Below, in pieces: positions 5,954 to 8,936 of a stretch of DNA of 8,936 nucleotides. Below the pieces are notes generated by a model. The model ran no database searches. It was not told the origin of the DNA and was given only the letters and a program-made list of their open reading frames with translations. Location of the stretch: positions 1-8,936 of the forward strand of contig CANQMJ010000104.1 of the NCBI GenBank assembly GCA_947624945.1. Direction: 5' to 3'. A program made the position numbers and the translations under genes. This DNA comes from an uncultured Clostridia bacterium. Its GTDB lineage: Bacteria > Bacillota > Clostridia > Oscillospirales > CAG-272. Position 1 is the stretch's first letter, and each line of letters starts with the position of its first letter.

Positions 5954-6020
5954 GTAATAAAAGTTTTTGAAGATAGGGGCGCGGGGGAAGGAACTTTTTA
6001 CAAAAAGTTCCTTCCCCCGC
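5954..6020 (+). repeat. G-rich dispersed hairpin repeat, copy 2 (possible bidirectional terminator)
   Basis: A perfect 19-bp inverted repeat (5981-5999 with 6002-6020) with a 2-nt centre is preceded by the leader GTAATAAAAGTTTTTGAAGA (5954-5973). It is homologous to the minus-strand copy at 2563-2625. It lies between the convergent ends of the malic enzyme gene and feoB, 11 bp from the feoB stop. The position would suit a bidirectional terminator, but neither side has a U-run directly after the stem. The 132-bp convergent gap holds nothing else recognisable. Confidence 0.85.
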
Positions 6021-6031
6021 CCTATATTTGA

Positions 6032-7762
6032 TTAAAATAATCTCCACACTATCATCGCGGCAAACCATGCGAGGAGAGTATGCGCGACGGCGCACAGAGC
6101 CGCGCGGCGCGCGCCCGCCTCGGACGCAATCGCCGACAGCGCGGACGCGCACGGCGCGTACAGCATCACGAACACGCCGAACGCGGCGGCGGACGCGGGT
6201 GTGAACACGGACGAAATATCGCCGCCTGTCAGCACCGTCAGTGTGCCGACTATCGCCTCCTTCGCGCCGAGCCCGGCAAAGAGCGCAGACGCGGCACGCC
6301 AGTCGCCGAATCCGAGCGGCGACAGCAAGCGCGCAAACAGACGTCCCGCATCCGCGAGCAGACTGTCGCGCGCGTTTGCGACGACGTGAAAATGCGCGTC
6401 CACGGACGAGAGCAGCCACACCGCGACCGATACGAGGAATATCACCGTACACGCGCGCACGGCGAATTCGCGCGCACGGGAAAGCACGCGCGCTGTCACG
6501 ACGCGGGGACGCGGCAGTCTGTACGGGGGCAGCTCGACGACGTTGTCGGCGGCGACAGAGCGGCGCGACGTAAGTAAGCACCCTATGACGGCTACGAAAA
6601 CGCCGACGGCGTACATGGCGAATACGTAGACGTATTCGCGGCCCGGGAAAAACGCGTTCGCCATCATCATGTAAACGGGCAGCTTCGCGCCGCAGCTCAT
6701 AAACGGCACGGCGAATATAGTGCGCAGACGCGCGCGGTCGGAGCCCGCCGCCCGCGACGATAAAACGGCGGGAACAGTGCAGCCAAAGCCGAATATGAGC
6801 GGCACGACGCACCGCCCCGACAGCCCGAGCCTCGACATAATGCCGTCGGCGAAAAACGACACGCGCGACAGATACCCGCTGTCCTCGAGTACCGCCATGA
6901 ACGTCCAAAGTAGAAGCAGCGACGGGAAAAAGCCGAGCACGCTCCCGACGCCGGAGAATATGCCCTCCGCGACGAGACGCGACGCGAACGGCGATACGCC
7001 GAGCGATGAAAGTGACTGCCCCGCATACGACGAGGTGCGCGAGATAATGTCGCCGAGCGCGCGGGACAGCATGCCGCCGACGCTGAACGTGACGAAAAAC
7101 GACAACGTCATCACGGCGGCGAATATGAGATATGCGCACTTCCCGAGTATGACTTTGTCCGCAACAGGCTCCGCAGGCTCGGGAACGCGGACGCAGCGCG
7201 CGCATATCGCGTCTACCTCACGGTACACGGACTCGGCGTCCGCGCATGTGTCGACATCGACGCGTCCGCGCTCGCGCGGCATCAGCGACTCTATCGCCGA
7301 CATAAGCTCGTCGACGCCGTCGCCGTCCGCCGCCGACATGAAAACGACATTTTGCGCGCCGAGCATTCGGCGGAGCGCGGACGCGTTTATGCTGCCTTTA
7401 CGTCTGCGCACCTCGTCCATCATGTTCACGGCGACGACGACGGGGACGCGCGGCGACAAATGACGCAAAAGGCACAGCGTCAGGTAGAGCCCGCGTCCGA
7501 GCGACGCGGCGTCGACGACGTTGACGATACCGTCATAGTCGCCGGACTCGATAAAATCGCGCGTCACGCGCTCCTCGTCCGTGTACGGTGAAAGACTGTA
7601 AACGCCGGGCAGGTCGACGACCTCGACGCCGCCGTCGGTCACACCGACGCCGCAGTCGACGGTGATGCCGGGATAGTTACCGACGCGGCGGTGCGAGTGC
7701 GTGAGCAGATTGAACACCGTCGACTTGCCGCCGTTCTGATTGCCGACAAGAATGACCCTCAT
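6032..7762 (-). CDS. feoB: ferrous iron transporter FeoB, short form (576 aa)
   Basis: FeoB is the membrane Fe2+ importer with a cytoplasmic G-protein domain. The G motifs are G1 GNQNGGKST (7-15), G2 with GNYPGITVD (28-36, Thr34), G3 DLPG (50-53), G4 NMMD (113-116) and G5 SAADGDG (143-149). The membrane part has the two Gate motifs GFGCTVP (325-331, Cys328) and PFMSCGAKLPVY (353-364, Cys357), later GLGAKEAIVGT and LYAPCASA, and ends in a hydrophobic helix and WRLF. The stretch between G5 and the first membrane helix (about 158-205) is very short, so the usual helical GDI domain looks reduced. The start is ATG 7762, which overlaps the feoA stop as ATGA (7759-7762); the frame extends further upstream, but that part overlaps feoA and is not FeoB-like. 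The gene ends next to a hairpin repeat. Confidence 0.96.
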   Translation of the reverse strand: MRVILVGNQNGGKSTVFNLLTHSHRRVGNYPGITVDCGVGVTDGGVEVVDLPGVYSLSPYTDEERVTRDFIESGDYDGIVNVVDAASLGRGLYLTLCLLRHLSPRVPVVVAVNMMDEVRRRKGSINASALRRMLGAQNVVFMSAADGDGVDELMSAIESLMPRERGRVDVDTCADAESVYREVDAICARCVRVPEPAEPVADKVILGKCAYLIFAAVMTLSFFVTFSVGGMLSRALGDIISRTSSYAGQSLSSLGVSPFASRLVAEGIFSGVGSVLGFFPSLLLLWTFMAVLEDSGYLSRVSFFADGIMSRLGLSGRCVVPLIFGFGCTVPAVLSSRAAGSDRARLRTIFAVPFMSCGAKLPVYMMMANAFFPGREYVYVFAMYAVGVFVAVIGCLLTSRRSVAADNVVELPPYRLPRPRVVTARVLSRAREFAVRACTVIFLVSVAVWLLSSVDAHFHVVANARDSLLADAGRLFARLLSPLGFGDWRAASALFAGLGAKEAIVGTLTVLTGGDISSVFTPASAAAFGVFVMLYAPCASALSAIASEAGARRAALCAVAHTLLAWFAAMIVWRLF

Positions 7763-7995
7763 CTTTTGGCTGTCTCGTACACGTTTATCATATACGCCGT
7801 CGACAGTCGCAGCGACATGTCGCAGCCGCGTATGCGCACGCGCATCGTGCCGTGCGACGAAAACAGCACGCGCACATATGTGCCGCTCACAAATCCGAGA
7901 TCGAGCAGCCGCGCGCATAAAGCCGGCTCCCCCGACACACCGACGACGACGGCGGTGGTGCCGACGTCGACATCGGCAAGCGTTCTGACACTCAT
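7759..7995 (-). CDS. feoA: FeoA-family ferrous iron transport accessory protein (78 aa)
   Basis: A small SH3-like cytoplasmic protein that assists FeoB. The typical FeoA core is seen: TLADVDVGTTAVVVGV (5-20), then a helix and turn with LCARLLDLGFVSGTYVRVL (26-44), a strand with MRVRIRGCDMSLR, and a C-terminal strand. The length of 78 aa fits single-domain FeoA. GGAG lies 7 nt before the ATG (8003-8006 on the opposite strand). Its stop overlaps the feoB start by ATGA, so the two are probably translationally coupled. A candidate promoter with overlapping palindromes lies upstream at 8054-8085. Confidence 0.93.
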   Translation of the reverse strand: MSVRTLADVDVGTTAVVVGVSGEPALCARLLDLGFVSGTYVRVLFSSHGTMRVRIRGCDMSLRLSTAYMINVYETAKR

Positions 7996-8053
7996 GTTAT
8001 GGCTCCGAAAGCAGTATTTTCACGTTAAAACATATGCGCGGGAGCGATAAAAA

Positions 8054-8074
8054 ATGAATATATTCATCGAATAT
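8054..8074. promoter_or_regulatory. overlapping palindromes, candidate operator for feoAB
   Basis: A perfect 14-bp palindrome ATGAATATATTCAT (8054-8067) overlaps a second dyad ATATTC-ATC-GAATAT (8060-8074). Both lie on the -10 and spacer of the candidate feo promoter. Feo systems are commonly repressed by Fur or DtxR-family proteins with iron; neither consensus is matched closely, so the regulator is unknown. The region is A/T-rich, so chance is possible. Confidence 0.45.
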
Positions 8075-8085
8075 GCAGAAGTTAA
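8057..8085 (-). promoter_or_regulatory. candidate feoAB promoter
   Basis: On the minus strand, TTAACT (8080-8085) is followed by 17 bp and TATATT (8057-8062). Each hexamer is a partial match to consensus. Transcription would start near 8050, about 55 nt before the feoA ATG. The -10 and spacer are covered by palindromes, which fits repression. Confidence 0.5.
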
Positions 8086-8128
8086 AAGAAATTTAAGAGG
8101 TTACACTGTTTTTTCTTAAAACTTTTTG

Positions 8129-8137
8129 TGTTATACT
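8129..8137 (+). promoter_or_regulatory. extended -10 promoter for the response regulator
   Basis: TG-T-TATACT is an extended -10. Only a T-run (8109-8114) stands at -35. Transcription near 8144 gives a leader of about 22 nt containing AGGAGG (8154-8159), 6 nt before the ATG at 8166. Confidence 0.6.
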
Positions 8138-8165
8138 TGATACAGAAAAGCGAAGGAGGCCTAAA

Positions 8166-8879
8166 ATGTATACGATACTCGTTTGCGACGACGAAGAAGA
8201 CATCGTCAACGCGCTTAAAATATACCTCACCGCCGACGGCTACAGAGTCATAACGGCGAAGAACGGACGCGACGCGCTCGACCTCGTGCGGACCGAGGAC
8301 GTCAACCTCATACTGCTCGACATAATGATGCCCGTCATGAACGGCATCGACATGCTGTCCGAGCTGCGGCTCGAATACAATATCCCCGTCATATTCATAA
8401 CGGCAAAGGGCGAGGACGCGGACAAGATATTCGGTCTTGATACGGGCGCCGACGACTACATCACAAAGCCGTTCAATCCGGCGGAGCTGAAAGCGAGAGT
8501 GCGCTCGCAGCTTCGGCGGTATATGCAGCTCGGCGCGGTGCCGGAGCCGGCGCCCGAAAGTAAGGACGAATACCTCGTCGTCGGCGGCATACGCCTCGAC
8601 GACAAAACGCACACGGTCACCCTCGACGGCGAACCTGTCACGCTGACGCCGACGCAGTACGATATACTGAAGCTGTTCATGGAAAATCCCGACCGCGTGC
8701 TGACGCCGAAGCAGATATACCGCGAGGTGTGGGGGACGGAGCCGTACGGCTCGGAGAGCACGGTCGCGGTACACATACGCCATCTGCGCGAAAAGCTCGA
8801 GATAGACCCGTCGCACCCGCGTTATTTCCGCGTCGTGTGGGGAGAGGGCTACAGACTGATGGGCGGCGAGAAAAACTGA
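8166..8879 (+). CDS. OmpR/PhoB-family response regulator (237 aa)
   Basis: A two-component transcription regulator. The receiver domain (about 1-115) has acidic pocket Asp8/Asp9, phosphoacceptor Asp52 in LLDIMMP, Thr79 in FITAKG, Tyr98 and Lys101 in DDYITKPF. A short linker rich in Pro and Glu (about 125-135) leads to the winged-helix DNA-binding domain (about 137-235) with LTPTQYDILKLFMENPDRVL, the recognition-helix part STVAVHIRHLREKLE and the wing FRVVWGEGYRL. The C-terminal part resembles VanR/PhoB-type regulators, but the target cannot be named. Start and ribosome binding site are clear. It is followed after 18 bp by a second strong ribosome binding site and the start of a probable sensor kinase, and it diverges from feoAB; whether it controls iron uptake is unknown. 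Confidence 0.96.
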   Translation: MYTILVCDDEEDIVNALKIYLTADGYRVITAKNGRDALDLVRTEDVNLILLDIMMPVMNGIDMLSELRLEYNIPVIFITAKGEDADKIFGLDTGADDYITKPFNPAELKARVRSQLRRYMQLGAVPEPAPESKDEYLVVGGIRLDDKTHTVTLDGEPVTLTPTQYDILKLFMENPDRVLTPKQIYREVWGTEPYGSESTVAVHIRHLREKLEIDPSHPRYFRVVWGEGYRLMGGEKN

Positions 8880-8897
8880 CCAAAGGAGGCGACAAAA

Positions 8898-8936
8898 ATG
8901 GTAAACAGGTTAAGAGGTTCGGCGCTGTTTAAGGCG
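8898..8936 (+). CDS. start of a downstream gene, probably the cognate sensor histidine kinase
   Basis: AAAGGAGG (8882-8889) stands 8 nt before an ATG that opens a frame to the window end. The 13 visible residues, M-V-N-R-L-R-G-S-A-L-F-K-A, could be the short cytoplasmic lead before a first membrane helix, as in sensor kinases. The identity rests on position right after a response regulator, not on any kinase motif, which would lie outside the window. Confidence 0.6.
   Translation, partial: MVNRLRGSALFKA

Noticed and set aside
5981..6020. Copy 2 hairpin as a proven intrinsic terminator
   Set aside because: The stem is strong but no U-run follows directly on either strand, and the homologous copy sits between co-directional genes, so it is listed as a repeat with terminator function only possible.
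5901..7205. Minus-strand frame of about 430 codons overlapping feoB and running through the hairpin repeat
   Set aside because: Extremely Arg-rich and out of frame with feoB, whose G and Gate motifs are intact in the other frame.
6720..7463. Plus-strand open frame opposite feoB
   Set aside because: Ser/Thr/Arg-rich composition and position opposite the conserved FeoB membrane and G domains indicate a shadow frame.
7760..7918. Longer N-terminus for feoB from an upstream start
   Set aside because: The extension is Arg-rich, overlaps feoA in another frame, and FeoB homology begins exactly at ATG 7762, which overlaps the feoA stop.
8026..8121. Repeated TTAAAA words (8025-8030, 8082-8087, 8116-8121) as response-regulator binding sites
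   Set aside because: Irregular spacing and A/T-rich background; does not fit the roughly 10-11 bp tandem spacing of OmpR-family sites.
8093..8919. 10-bp direct repeat TTAAGAGGTT upstream of the response regulator (8093-8102) and at the start of the next gene (8910-8919)
   Set aside because: Short, only two copies, one inside coding sequence; chance is sufficient explanation.

Overview
The window reads as chromosomal DNA from an anaerobic Gram-positive bacterium of the Clostridia, most likely an uncultured gut or rumen member of the Oscillospiraceae/Ruminococcaceae type. The grounds are: high G+C with strong GCG/CGC/GAC codon bias; a clostridial-style MurD; a stand-alone class II fumarase beside a short malic enzyme; a small Cys-containing protein and an antitoxin-like protein of types I associate with Clostridia; strong AGGAGG ribosome binding sites; and G-rich dispersed hairpin repeats. 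Isoleucine is written almost only as ATA or ATC. The taxon is an inference; there is no rRNA or tRNA gene here to confirm it.

Layout. On the minus strand, positions 2835 down to 1 hold a gene cluster: a 68-aa Cys-containing protein, a G-rich hairpin repeat, murD (cell-wall precursor synthesis), an alpha/beta-hydrolase resembling feruloyl/acetyl esterases, and the start of a GH43 beta-xylosidase whose remainder lies beyond position 1. The esterase and GH43 genes overlap as ATGA, so they are probably translationally coupled and act together on substituted xylo-oligosaccharides in the cytoplasm. This cluster and the plus-strand cluster start from one almost perfectly symmetric divergent promoter (2862-2908).

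On the plus strand, positions 2951-5899 carry a 73-aa antitoxin-like protein, fumC, a roughly 100-nt imperfect hairpin, and a malic enzyme. Together these enzymes link fumarate, malate and pyruvate. The malic enzyme ends opposite feoB, and the two genes converge on a second copy of the G-rich hairpin repeat.

On the minus strand, positions 7995 down to 6032 encode feoA-feoB (ferrous iron uptake), again with an ATGA overlap. They diverge from a plus-strand OmpR/PhoB-type response regulator (8166-8879). That gene is followed by a good ribosome binding site and the first 13 codons of what is probably its sensor histidine kinase, cut by the window end. The 170-bp feoA/regulator intergenic region contains candidate promoters in both directions and overlapping palindromes at the feo promoter.

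No tRNA, rRNA, CRISPR array, transposase or phage gene was seen. No gene-free stretch exceeds about 170 bp. The genes themselves are ordinary. The most interesting signals lie between them: the two-copy hairpin family with compensatory changes, the symmetric divergent promoter, the long fumC/malic hairpin, and the possible iron-responsive operator.
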